Source of the DNA: Immersiella caudata
Lineage: Eukaryota > Ascomycota > Sordariomycetes > Sordariales > Lasiosphaeriaceae
Assembly (NCBI GenBank): GCA_030512335.1
Contig: JAULSU010000004.1
Coordinates: 1,116,001 to 1,180,000 of the forward strand
Length of the DNA: 64,000 nucleotides
Reading direction: 5' to 3'
Part shown: piece by piece, positions 10,611-20,877 of the stretch
Layout: each line of letters opens with the position of its first letter
How positions within the stretch are numbered: position 1 is the first letter of the stretch
Notes under the pieces: model-generated
What the model was told of the DNA's origin: nothing
The model's input: only the letters and a program-made list of their open reading frames with translations
Databases searched by the model: none
Translations under genes and position numbers: made by a program

Positions 10611-12412
10611 CTTGCCGGCGACGTAGAGAGAGCCATGAAGGGGAAAGGGGGGGTTGTGGGTGCGGCCGCGCCAAGCTCAGATGGGTTGGTGGTTCGCAAT
10701 TGAGCAAGAGTCCCCGCGCGGGATCGTCAGACTCGTAGGTGCGCCAATTTGCGATGTTCGAGGATGCGCCGCAGGTATAGCAATCAGACGGATCTCAGTT
10801 GTACAGTCGCTGGAGGAAGAGGAAGCTTTGTTCGCAGTCGGCAGCGATCCGTAGTGAGAAGTGCTCGGTTGTTGATGGTACTGCCGAGAAAGTGCTGAGC
10901 GACAGGGCACAGGCCAGGGTGTCTGATGGGTCCACGGGGCGCCCGCAAGGCGATGTCGTCAGCCTCAGCACGTTCACAAGTGAAGCCCAATATCTCTTTT
11001 CTTCCACGACTGTCCCCAAAAACTGCTTTCACGCGAGCCGAAAATGCTGCAAGGGGAAAGGCATTCAACAGGAACTGGACAGGTTGCAGGTGCCGTGACT
11101 GTCTCACTCGCCCAAGCCAAAAACGCTGTCTCACGCAAGTCCGGCGTTGTCCAAAGATGCGGGCGTTTACACTAAAAAGTAGTGGACCAGGTCCCGGTTC
11201 AGGCCATGCCGGCCACGGGTTCCCTTCACGGGACGGGCCTCAACAAATGCTCTTCATCCCCTGCCCGCCCGTTCGAGCTCTCGGCTAGCGTCGAATGTCT
11301 TCACGTGGTTGTCCCCAACTGGCATCTCGGCGGGGAACTACGGGCTCTCTCTGCCGCAGCACAGTGACCATTCAGCGTTTCGGGCGTTAAATCCTGCATA
11401 TCGGCTTGTTCGGAAAGAGCAACCCCAGAGCACGTCGTTTCCCCCGCAGTTGAAGCCCCAGCAGGCATTGAGGATTGCCAACATTTTAGACTGACGGAAG
11501 GTTATTACAATTCCCGCAACCCGGATCTTGGTGAGCCCGATCTCGGGATAAATGTTGAGGAGATGTAGTATTAACTGAGCAATATATCAATAGGTACGTG
11601 TCAGGTTGGGCTGTCTGCTTCGTCTTCCTATTCCAGGAAACGGCAACAATTCGATGTGGCGAGTTAAAATGTGGCCCAATCCTTCATCCTTTTCAGTGCC
11701 TAAGCTTTTGAGGCAGGAATCTCGTTGCCAGAGTCGATTTGGCAACGCATCAATATTGGGCACTGCAGTACCGCTGTATCTGAGCCTGATAGCCTAAGTA
11801 AGGTACAGACGAGTCACAAATTCGATGGGTAAGTACGATCACTGTAAACGCATGGAAAAAGAGATGATTGACTGCAAGGAAGTTCACCCAACTTCTACCT
11901 TGTCTGCAGCGGGCCTTGAAGACTTATTATGTCGCGAGTAGCAACCACCTGACCCCTGTAAGTGATACAAATCAGTCCGGCAAACATTGAATGTCAACCC
12001 GAAATGCGGCAGTCGATGGGATCCTGCGTCTCAGGAATGGACCTGAAAGGGGTCAACAGTTATTGCACTGGCCTAACTGTAGTAACCTGTCCCAAGCCCG
12101 TGATTGGATCCAAGGTAAGTGACCGGTTTCGTATAGTGCTTCTGAGCAAACTCGCCATTGCAGACAGAGGCTTGTAGGTTTCAAATAGCTCGGTATGAAA
12201 TGCAGGGAAAACGATTCAGGCCGCGCATGCTGGCTGAAACCATTTTGATCCAGAAGCAGCTTGGAAACCAATGATGCAATGAAAAGAGGCAAGTAATTCT
12301 ATGCCCAGCTCCAATTCGGTCCTGGTGGTCGGTCAATCGGTGATGTACAGGGTTGTCTATTTGGCACATGCCCGCTCCCCGGGTGTATCCTTCTCGGCTT
12401 CGTCATAACCCT
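10611..12412. other. Intergenic 1.8 kb between NEM1 and QCR8, no gene seen
   Basis: Holds the NEM1 promoter (10611 onward) and the QCR8 3' region. The short frames, the longest about 120 codons, overlap on both strands without conserved features. I see no repeat, tRNA or pseudogene. Confidence 0.5.
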
Positions 12413-13034
12413 TTACTCCTCCGAGTCACCAAACTCGGCACGGCCAGCCTTGGAGTTGAGGTACTCGTTCCTGGCCGTGAGTCAGTATTTAATTCTTCAG
12501 CGGCATCCTGCAAAGCGTACCTGTGCGTAGCCCAATCCATAAGCAGGTAAGCACCAATGAAAGGAGGCGCAATGTAGAGGATCTGAGAACCGACCCGCCT
12601 TGCGGTGTTGAAGACGGCATCGTGGGCAGCGCCAGCGAAGGGGTTTTGGCGGTTAGGGCTGATTCCGTATGTGACGATACGCTTCTGCTTCATGCCACCT
12701 GTTCAAGCCATCGAAGTCAGAACTGGCCATCAATGTGTCCCCACCCATGAATGTCGTTCCACCGCACTGCTCGCTTCGTCGATCGTTCGTCCTCCTGGCT
12801 CAGACACCGTCTCTCGAATGATATGCTACTCACCAAGAGCACCCCAGCCTCCAAGGTATCTGCAAGAGAAGAAGCGTCAGCAATACATCCTACAGCTTGG
12901 GGAGTCGCGGGTCATGTTTCCGTCGCCGGAGAAAAGACGCATCCCGTCGCAGCTAAATCAGGGGTAACTGACTTGTTGAACTTGCCCAGAGGGACATCAC
13001 CACCTCCTCCCATCATGATCTGTGTAGGGCGCAT
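12413..13034 (-). CDS. QCR8: Cytochrome bc1 complex subunit 8 (QCR8)
   Basis: Four exons on the minus strand: 13034-12973, 12859-12834, 12698-12521 and 12470-12413 (introns 113, 135 and 50 nt). The product is 107 residues, the usual size. It shows the family pattern YLGGWGALGGMKQKRIVTYG, then NPFAGAAHDAVFNTARR, a single membrane span (ILYIAPPFIGAYLLMDWA) and the end NEYLNSKAGRAEF. Subunit 8 is a small structural subunit of ubiquinol:cytochrome c reductase in the inner mitochondrial membrane, next to cytochrome b. Exon 2 is only 26 nt. The gene is divergent from PHB1, also an inner-membrane mitochondrial protein, across about 400 bases. Confidence 0.92.
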
Positions 13035-13432
13035 CGTGAATTGGTCGTCGCAAGCTCGCGTTGGGGCTCAATTGGCGGTGGTAGACGCTGTCGGGCTTGT
13101 TCGGAAGAGCTCGAAGTCTGCAAATTAGTCGACGAGGAGCCGAGAAACAAGCCATGGCTCAAAGGGGTTAGCGCTCCAGTGGCCGCCAAAAATTCAGCCG
13201 CAACCCGAGCTCTGGAGGACTCTGGAGGACGCATGGGCCACCTCTTTCCAAGCAATCCGCATTTTGGGGAGCAGGGCTCCACCACCATTGCCATCACAAA
13301 GCTCAAGCTCGAGCTTCAGTTGACGACACAGCGAGCTTCACCAAACTTCAAATCAGAAGCTCTCATATCAACTGAAACCGCTCAACTCAACTCAAGAACC
13401 GTCATTCCGGCGCATCCGCCAACCGATTCACA
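13035..13432. promoter_or_regulatory. Divergent promoter QCR8 / PHB1
   Basis: The 398 bases are shared by two mitochondrial inner-membrane genes. A 10-base tandem duplication (CTCTGGAGGA twice) lies near 13210-13229. No TATA box is obvious. Confidence 0.5.
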
Positions 13433-14311
13433 ATGGCGGCTTCGCTAAACACGATTTACAAGTTTGCCGTCCCTGGCGCTGTCCTCGCCTCTTTCATCAG
13501 CAACTCTATCTACGATGTCAAGGGCGGGACACGGGCAGTCATTTTCAACAGATACTCGGGTGTGCAGGAGGAGGTAGTCAACGAGGGCACACACTTCCTC
13601 GTCCCTTGGCTGCAAAAGGCCATCATGTTCGACGTCCGAACCAAGCCGCGCACCATCGGAACCACCACTGGCAGCAAGGACTTGCAGATGGTCAGCCTCA
13701 CACTCCGCGTCCTCCACCGACCAGAAGTCCAGGCCCTCCCCAAAATCTACCAGGTACACTCCTCTCTCCCCTTGTCTATCTTCAACATCTAACACAGGCC
13801 CCAGAACCTCGGCCCGGACTACGACGAGCGCGTCCTCCCCTCCATCGGCAACGAAGTCCTCAAAGCCATCGTGGCCCAATTCGACGCCGCCGAGCTCATT
13901 ACCCAGCGTGAAGCCGTCTCCAACCGCATCCGCACCGACCTCCTCAAGCGCGCCAAGGAGTTCAACATCGCCCTCGAGGACGTTTCCATCACACACATGA
14001 CCTTCGGCAAGGAGTTTACCAAGGCCGTCGAGCAGAAGCAAATTGCCCAGCAGGACGCCGAGCGAGCGCGCTTCATCGTTGAACGCGCTGAGCAGGAGCG
14101 CCAGGCCAACGTTATCCGTGCCGAGGGTGAGGCCGAGAGTGCCGAGACGATTAGCAAGGCGATTGCAAAGGCTGGTGACGGGTTGATTCAGATCAGAAAG
14201 ATTGAGGCGGCAAAGGAGATTGCCCATACATTGGCAGGGAACCCGAATGTGGCGTATCTTCCCGGTGGTGGCAAGGGGACGAGTCTGTTGATGAATGTTG
14301 GGAGGCCGTAA
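13433..14311 (+). CDS. PHB1: Prohibitin-1
   Basis: Two exons, 13433-13753 and 13805-14311 (51-nt intron), 275 residues. A hydrophobic N-terminal segment (KFAVPGAVLASFI) precedes the SPFH/band-7 domain, with GGTRAVIFNRYSGVQ, EGTHFLVPWLQ and SLTLRVLHRP, then NLGPDYDERVLPSIGNEVLKAIVAQFDA across the splice. The C-terminal coiled coil has the typical VEQKQIAQQDAERARF. Prohibitin-1 and -2 form ring complexes in the inner mitochondrial membrane that scaffold m-AAA protease and respiratory complexes. Two AG acceptors lie close together; only the second (13804) keeps the conserved frame. Confidence 0.95.
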
Positions 14312-14876
14312 ACGACTGTGTCAGAAGGTCGGACTCGAGAGGTCATAAAATTGGGAGGGAGGGACGGCCAAACTATTGTGTACTATTAGATGAGCATTAT
14401 AGCTTCTCCGCTTCGGAATGTTATGAATAGGTTGTGGTTCTGCGACCATAAATCGGTCCAGTGGCTTAGGTAACCAGGAAGTCAAAACTGACACTCTTGT
14501 CAATCTTGAAATACCAGTTTCGGGAGCTGAACTGCACACAATTAAAGAGATGGTAAGAGCCCGATCATGTTTGGCCACGCATCACATCCAAAGCCCGGGC
14601 AAAAACGGGTTCGAAGCAGAATACTTGTTCATGCTCCCCCCCCCCCCCTTTCCAATTGACGATCACAACGCGGTAAGGGGCTCTGCGATGCTCCTGAAAG
14701 TACCTTCGATTCTTTATCTTCGCCCCCAGAACACCAGGTAAATCATTTTGGTCGCCTCACTCCACCAGCCATACCTAGCCCCTGAACCCCCAAACAAGCA
14801 GATCACATGCTATACGCAAGCTACAACCCAAAATCCGCTAACATTCATATCATAGAGCTTCATGCACAACAACCCA
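14312..14876. other. Convergent intergenic region with a 13-C run
   Basis: Lies between the stops of PHB1 (plus) and the PRP2-type helicase (minus). It contains an uninterrupted run of 13 C at 14636-14648. No gene seen. Confidence 0.5.
14636..14648. repeat. Poly-C run (13 C)
   Basis: Homopolymer of 13 C in intergenic DNA, a shorter relative of the two 23-C runs at 21185 and 22124. Confidence 0.8.
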
Positions 14877-17705
14877 TCAGTACTTTCTCTCCTTAGGCAT
14901 CTTTTTCAGCATCATCGTCTCCACATCCTTCTTATCGTAGTAATGCCCGCCAAACTCGCTCAGCCACTCCGGCTCAATCGGAATCACACTCCTCACGTAC
15001 TCCTTCGATGTGACGACGAGTTCGTGGTAAATGATAACCTTTGGCGGAGGATCCATACCCTTGACAACGCTGCTGGGGTGGACATACACCGTCATGGAGG
15101 TTTTGAGAGTGCGGTAACCGTCACCGCCGCGGTTGAGACGGGCGGCGTTGAGGAAGAAGGCAGATGTGAGAGCACGGAGCACAGGCCGCATGTTGGAAAT
15201 TCCACCACAAGAAGAGGTTGACCCCTCGAGCACCCGATCGCAGAGCTTAGCGAGTTGGTCACGGACGTCGCGGGCGCGGGTGAGAGAGCGCTGGGTGAGG
15301 AAATTTTCCTTGGCCCAGATGGGTGAGTAGTCGGCGTCGACCCATTGGTTGTAAACGTTGAGGAGGGTGAGATGGTCGCCGCCGTCTTTGACGGTGAAGC
15401 GGGCGCGGGCGCTGTCGGCGTGGACTTTTTTGTCCTTGGGGCGAAAGAAGAGGGTGGCCATTTCGCCGAGCATGGAAACCACGGTGAGCATTTCTTCGAC
15501 GCAACCCTCTGCAGTGGCGGCGATGAGGGCTTTGGCGAGCATGGGCTCGGCGGGGAATTCTCCCATTTGGCGGCCAATGCGGGTGAGGGCTCCGGCGCTG
15601 TTGAGGGCCCCCAGAGCGTAGAGCATGTTGAGGGATTTGATGAGGAGCTCGGTGGGTGGCGGGTCGAGGAAGTCGAAACCTAGGAGGTCCTCGATTCCCA
15701 GTGCTTTGAGCTGTAATACAACACTTGAAAGCGAGGTTCTCTGGATCTCTGGGGTTGGTGACTCGTCCATCTCGGAGAGATATGCGAATTTGGTGTAAAG
15801 CCGGAAGCACTTGCCGGGCCTTACACGTCCAGCTCGACCCATACGCTGGTTTGCAGCGGCTCTCGAGCATGGTACCACAGCAAGTGTGGACTGTCCTGTT
15901 GTCCCAACAGGGCTGAAGGTGTTCTCCTTGACGTAGCCGCAGTCGATCACATAAACAACCCCGTCGATGGTGAGAGACGTTTCAGCAATGTTTGTTGAAA
16001 AGACCACTTTTCGTGCTTTTGGAGGTGTGGGCTCGAAGATCTTGGCCTGCATCTCGGACGGCATGTTGGCGTAGATGGGCAAAGCAATGATTTCAGGCAC
16101 CCGACTGCCTAGTTTTCTTTTGATTTCTTCTACCCGTTCGCAAGCCTTGTCGATCTCTTCTTGGCCGGTAAGGAAGACGAGGATGGCGCCCTCTGGCTGT
16201 GTGGCATGGATTTGAAAGACCGTGACCAGGCTAGCCTCAAGATAGTTGCTTTCTGGGGATGATGTGTAGTATACTTCGACTGGGTGCACACGGCCCGGGA
16301 CGTTGAAAATAGGTGCGTCGTCAAAGTATGCACTGAACTTCTCCGCGTTCAACGTAGCTGACGAGATAATCAGCTTCAGCTCCGGCCTGGCGCGGGTGAG
16401 ATCCTTGATCAACGCCAAAAGAATATCGGTATGGACAGTTCTTTCGTGGGCCTCATCGATCATGACTGCAGAGTAGTCTTCTAGCGTTGGGGATGTAACC
16501 ATTTCTCTCAAAAGCATGCCGTCGGTCATGTATTTAAGGATCGTTTTGTCGCTCGTATTGTCCTCGAAACGGATGGAGTAGCCAACTTCGCGGCCAACCT
16601 TCACCCCCATCTCATCTGCCACACGAGCCGCGACGCTCATAGCCGCGACTCGACGGGGCTGCGTGCACGCAATTTTGGCACCGCCCTCCGTGAACCCCGC
16701 TTCGTGCAGGTATTGTGGTATTTGTGTCGTTTTTCCTGATCCCGTCTCTCCCACCAAGATCAGAACTTGGTGTTCCTTGATCGCATCTAGAAAGGCATCT
16801 CGATACTGATACACGGGCAAGCTTTTTCGAACTTCCTGTATGGTCCTCGCCGCCTTCTCAGCAGCGTCGATTTTGTCCCTCAGTATCCTCTGCTCTGGCG
16901 TCAAGCCATCGCTCGGCTGTGCGTATTTTGCTGCTGCGTCGCGAACGAAGTTGATGGCGTCGTCATCCAGGATGAAGTCGTACTCCCCGGCATCCTCTCG
17001 ATCCCGGCTCTGGATCTGTGACTTGGCCTTGACTGTTTGTTCACGTTCCCATTCCTGGTACTCAGTGATAAACTTCTCATTGCCAAACTCATCCTTCTCG
17101 ACGTGGCGCATATAAAGGGCATCCTCCTTCTTTTTGCTGTCGGCGCCGTACTGATCTGGCAAGCGATAGCCGTCCTGGTAGTCATCGATTTTCGCCCGCG
17201 CCTCAGCCAGCTCCAAGATTTTCCGGTTCTTCGCAAACTCGGCCTTTTCCCTCTCTGATAGTCGGACTCCGGACCGCAGCTCAGCTGTTTCCTCGGCGAC
17301 CTGTTTTCGTAACAGTGCAAGTTTCTCTGCCTCTCTCTTCGCGAGATAGTCCTGGCGTGATTTCAGTCGCAAGTCTGTGAGATCTCTCCTGGGATCACCA
17401 CGGCTGTCTGCCTTCGAGCTGCTGTCCCTATCTTTGAGAGGCGATCGTGACCGATAGCGTGGTGATTTGTCGCCGTCGTGGCGCCGGCTCTTGTGGCGTC
17501 GTGGAGACCGGGATCGATCGCGGGATCTGTCGCGTTTCCTCTCTTTGCGATCGCCTCTGTCGCGGTCCTTCCTGTCTCTCTTTCCGGACGCCGCTGGCCC
17601 TTCATCCATTGGGACGAATGCATATCGTTTTGAGTCCATCCTGATTGAGAAGCCGTAGGTACTCCCCTTTGTTGCAAAGTCGCAGTTCTTGAGCAACACG
17701 TCCAT
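14877..17705 (-). CDS. PRP2: Spliceosomal DEAH-box ATP-dependent RNA helicase (Prp2/Cdc28/DHX16 type)
   Basis: Intronless, 942 residues. The N-terminus (about 30-110) is RS/RD-rich; then comes a charged helical region and the DHX16-like block EYDFILDDDAINFV. The helicase core has motif I GETGSGKT (about 320), Ia TQPRRVAAMSVAARVA, motif II DEAH, motif III SAT, TGQEEI and motif VI QRMGRAGR, followed by the HA2/ratchet and OB-fold domains; the end carries VIIYHELVVTSKEYVR and MMLKKMPK. In yeast, Prp2 remodels the activated spliceosome before the first step. The N-terminal tail is shorter than in human DHX16. The first ATG is at 17705; a second in-frame Met at 17639 (MDSKRYAF) is an equally likely start. 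Divergent from SCJ1. Confidence 0.92.
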   Translation of the reverse strand: MDVLLKNCDFATKGSTYGFSIRMDSKRYAFVPMDEGPAASGKRDRKDRDRGDRKERKRDRSRDRSRSPRRHKSRRHDGDKSPRYRSRSPLKDRDSSSKADSRGDPRRDLTDLRLKSRQDYLAKREAEKLALLRKQVAEETAELRSGVRLSEREKAEFAKNRKILELAEARAKIDDYQDGYRLPDQYGADSKKKEDALYMRHVEKDEFGNEKFITEYQEWEREQTVKAKSQIQSRDREDAGEYDFILDDDAINFVRDAAAKYAQPSDGLTPEQRILRDKIDAAEKAARTIQEVRKSLPVYQYRDAFLDAIKEHQVLILVGETGSGKTTQIPQYLHEAGFTEGGAKIACTQPRRVAAMSVAARVADEMGVKVGREVGYSIRFEDNTSDKTILKYMTDGMLLREMVTSPTLEDYSAVMIDEAHERTVHTDILLALIKDLTRARPELKLIISSATLNAEKFSAYFDDAPIFNVPGRVHPVEVYYTSSPESNYLEASLVTVFQIHATQPEGAILVFLTGQEEIDKACERVEEIKRKLGSRVPEIIALPIYANMPSEMQAKIFEPTPPKARKVVFSTNIAETSLTIDGVVYVIDCGYVKENTFSPVGTTGQSTLAVVPCSRAAANQRMGRAGRVRPGKCFRLYTKFAYLSEMDESPTPEIQRTSLSSVVLQLKALGIEDLLGFDFLDPPPTELLIKSLNMLYALGALNSAGALTRIGRQMGEFPAEPMLAKALIAATAEGCVEEMLTVVSMLGEMATLFFRPKDKKVHADSARARFTVKDGGDHLTLLNVYNQWVDADYSPIWAKENFLTQRSLTRARDVRDQLAKLCDRVLEGSTSSCGGISNMRPVLRALTSAFFLNAARLNRGGDGYRTLKTSMTVYVHPSSVVKGMDPPPKVIIYHELVVTSKEYVRSVIPIEPEWLSEFGGHYYDKKDVETMMLKKMPKERKY

Positions 17706-18119
17706 CGAGCTTTGGCTACCTGCTGCCTCGAAATCCTTATCTTATCGGGCGGCTCTCCCCACCTCGCGCCAACGGCCAATCCCTGCACGGGCTTGCCTGC
17801 CGGATGCTGAAGTGGGTCTCCTTTTTGACATTTGACGACACGCTGGCTGGAAGAGCTGCGGTTTGTCTGGGCTGCAGGTGTAAGTCTAGATTATCCTCTG
17901 TTCTCCCACCTTTGTTCAAGGAGTCAACCCTTGAACACACAACGACGTCCAAATCCCGACATCTTCTCTTTCTTGTCACTCTTTACTGGCCGTCTGACCT
18001 TGGCCCTACGACCGCTCCCTCGCCGCGCAGCGCCGTCTGTCGCATTCAAGTTTCCCGAAGCTATCCCACGAGGACAAATTGGCACATTCCCCCCCTGGCC
18101 AGCTGTCCACCGCACCACC
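17706..18119. promoter_or_regulatory. Divergent promoter helicase / SCJ1
   Basis: These 414 bases lie between the two divergent starts. An open frame from 17832 runs into the SCJ1 exon 1 in frame but lacks protein-like composition; I take it as leader. The SCJ1 start context is CACCACCATG. Confidence 0.5.
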
Positions 18120-19497
18120 ATGTTGTTCTTCAGGACAGCGCTGCTGCTCCTGTTTGTGTTCGTAGGGTTGGCATTAGGGCTAGAGGATTACTATAAGGTG
18201 CGGCTTCTTGCATCGATCCATCACCCTCAGTTACTGACCTTGTACCCCCAGATCCTCGGCCTCAAGAAAGATGCGACAGAGAGACAGATCAAGTCGGCGT
18301 ACAGGCAATTAAGCAAGAAATACCACCCCGATAAGAACCCGTATGCTCTCCGTCCATACCGAAGCACGTAGCCGCTGGCGCATTGTTCTGACAAGGGTAC
18401 GCAGAGGTGACAAGACAGCACACGACAAGTTCGTCGAGGTTTCGGAGGCGTATGAGGCTCTCAGCGATGCGAACAGCCGTCGCATCTACGACCAGTATGG
18501 CCACGAGGGTTTGAAGCAGCACAAGCAGCAAGGCGGCGGTGGGGGCCACCATGACCCCTTTGACGTCTTCAACCGTTTCTTTGGTGGAGGTGGCCACTTC
18601 GGCCAGCAACAACGTCGCGGCAACGATGCTCACATCAAGGTTCCCATCGCGCTTCGAGACTTTTACAACGGGCGCACGACCGAATTTCAGTGGAATAAGC
18701 AGCATGTTTGCGAGGAGTGCGACGGCACCGGTGCCGCTGACGGCCATGTCGATACTTGCTCGTCTTGCAAAGGCCACGGCGTCAAGATTGTCCGCCATCA
18801 GCTCGCCCCAGGCATGTTCCAGCAGGTGCAGATGCAGTGCGACGAGTGTGGCGGCCGCGGGAAGTCCATCAAGCACAAGTGCCCCGTTTGCGCCGGTCAG
18901 CGCGTCGTCCGGAAGCCCGCCACTGTCTCGCTCAACATTCAGCGCGGCATGGGCGACGGTTCTAAGATCGCGCACGAGAACGAAGCCGATGCCCACCCTG
19001 ACTATGTCGCTGGAGATCTCATCGTAGAGCTCGTCCTTAAGGAGCCCAGTCTCGAGGAAGACAACCCGGACCACGTTGACGGTGTCTTCTTCCGTCGCAA
19101 GGACAACGATCTCCACTGGCGCGAGGTCCTCTCGCTCCGCGAGGCTCTCTTCGGCGACTGGACAAGGAATCTCACACACATGGATGGCCATATCGTCCGA
19201 CTTGGCCGCAAGGAAGGCGAGGTTGTGCAGCCCGGGCACGTTGATACCATCCCAGGGGAGGGCATGCCAGTATGGCACGAAGATGGCGACAGCGTTTATC
19301 ACAAGACGGAGTTTGGGAATCTGTACGTTGAGTACGTGGTCGTGTTGCCAGACCAAATGGAAAGTGGCATGAGGAAGGACATCAAGGCGGTGTTCAACAA
19401 GTACAGGAAGAAGAACGGCGTGGATCTGCACAAGGACAGCGGGCGGCCAGAAAAGCCGGTCATGGTGAGCGAAGGGCATACGCACGAGGAGTTATAG
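18120..19497 (+). CDS. SCJ1: ER-lumenal DnaJ/Hsp40 co-chaperone SCJ1
   Basis: Three exons, 18120-18197, 18252-18340 and 18405-19497 (introns 54 and 64 nt), 419 residues. A signal peptide (LLLLFVFVGLALG) leads directly into the J domain (EDYYKILGL..., HPD motif near residue 50). A Gly-rich linker follows, then the type-I zinc-binding domain with four motifs CEECDGTG, CSSCKGHG, CDECGGRG and CPVCAGQR, the substrate-binding domain (ALFGDWTRNLTHMDGH) and the C-terminus. Scj1 delivers unfolded glycoproteins to BiP/Kar2. The last four residues are HEEL, which fits a variant ER-retrieval signal in place of HDEL/KDEL. The fourth zinc motif ends QR instead of GxG. Divergent from the helicase. Confidence 0.93.
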
Positions 19498-19922
19498 GGA
19501 TGGAGTTAGGCGGAGTTGGCTGACGATACCGGGAAATTTCTGCACATGTTTGTACTATCAAGGGGAACAATGATAGATACCAGGTTAGATGATCTGATCA
19601 CTGTATTAGTTCCCTTTTTTTTTTGGAGGGGGGCTGATGTCATGCTGTGAAATAGCTGAGAGCAAAGTCGTCGGCCCTGCCAACCCCCTTGTTGATTACC
19701 CCCTTTTCAAGGTAGGACAGTCAGCGCTGAACCTCTTTTGAAAACAAGTCAAACTCGAACTCGAAAATCATAACCCAAGGACGTTGTTTGTCCTCAATTC
19801 CTAAACATATCCCGACCCTGACCCTTTATCCCACACCTCACCGCCACTAAAATATCACCAAACACATATAACATCAGGTATTTACTGGTCGACACCGAGC
19901 CAGCTACTGATCTAGCTAGCCC
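19498..19922. other. Convergent 3' intergenic region
   Basis: Between the SCJ1 stop and the stop of the minus-strand small secreted protein. Contains a 10-T run at 19615-19624. No gene seen. Confidence 0.5.
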
Positions 19923-20289
19923 TCACAAAGACTCTCCCCCAGAGAAGGATGTTCCAATAGTCGATGTTTCAGGGTTTAGAAACTTCATTTTCCCTCTCTG
20001 GTCCAGTGAGGGTAGACTCGTAGGGGGGACACCACTCAAGATCAATATGCGCGTTGCAGTTGTTTTCCCTTGTTTATCGCAAGCCACCAGGTACAGTGGA
20101 ACAGCCGGGCTTACATCGGTTTCCGGGAACGGCTGTGACAGTGTGAGCGTCTATATGCACGTGGGTAGATACCTATGGGAGTGGGAAGGGACAACATACC
20201 GTCCGTTTGGTCAGTCCCCGGGCTGTAGGGGCGGCCAGGACCATGCTGACGAAGGGCAGGCCAGCACAGAGGAGAGCAGCAGGATACAT
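19923..20289 (-). CDS. Putative small secreted protein with dibasic (Kex2-type) site
   Basis: Predicted from the sequence and too short or split to show as one frame. Exon 1 is 20289-20200, exon 2 20132-19923, with a 67-nt intron (GTATGT donor, CACAG acceptor); 99 residues. Exon 1 codes a signal peptide (MYPAALLCAGLPFVSMVLAA) followed by PTARGLTKRT; the KR at residues 28-29 is a typical Kex2 processing site. Exon 2 is open to its TGA and has one Cys. The ATG context is CTCAACAATG, and a TATAAA lies 121 bases upstream. I do not recognise the family. A downstream AG would give a shorter peptide with one Cys, so the exon-2 frame is uncertain. It could be a secreted effector or a propeptide-type peptide; that is inference. 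Confidence 0.5.
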
Positions 20290-20877
20290 TGTTGAGAATT
20301 AGATGGGAATCTAGGTAGGATTAAGGATGAACAGGTAACAGTGGCTAGGATGTGATGTTTGAAGCTCTGGGACTGAACAGAACCTCAGCCGGACGAGCTG
20401 AGGGGGGCGTTTATACCAACCACTACATCGAACCCTTCACTGGCATTCTTCTTCTCTCCTGCATCGGATTTGGTCTCCAGGAAAGCCTTGAGTCTGCCCA
20501 GGTGGCTAACTATCGTCTCCTGTCAACCAAGTCTCTTCCAACCGCCCGTGAAGTTTGCTTTCATTGATATGATCCGAGGTTGACATTCGTGTTGACAGCC
20601 AGGGATATAGTATCAGACTCAACTTCTCTCCAGGGGCCAAAACACCGCCTGGTAACTAATTTTCGCCGTTCATGCAAATTTGACTTGCAATATAGACTCA
20701 ATAGGGTCCTTTGCTTTGGCGGCGTGGTTTGGGGCGCAGAATGCGGCGGCCAGAGAAGTCAGTTCCATGTAGCCACCCCGTGTAACACAAAGACCACTTA
20801 TTGAGCTGTCTCCCCACTCCTATCCCAGGTTAGTCTCTCGCGCATTCTTTCTTTACCTACCTCGCTAACTAGGAAAG
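20290..20877. other. Divergent upstream region of the secreted-protein gene and the sedolisin relic
   Basis: 588 bases between two divergent starts (20289 minus, 20878 plus). It contains the TATA box at 20410. The plus-strand leader before 20878 is rich in CT and CTAACTAGG. No other gene seen. Confidence 0.45.
20410..20415 (-). promoter_or_regulatory. TATA box of the small secreted protein gene
   Basis: GGTATAAACG on the minus strand, 121 bases before the ATG at 20289, followed by a pyrimidine/CA-rich leader. Confidence 0.5.

Noticed and set aside
18289..19485. 398-codon open frame antisense to SCJ1
   Set aside because: It is a shadow of the GC-rich SCJ1 coding sequence; the sense strand has the full J-protein domain set and proper introns.
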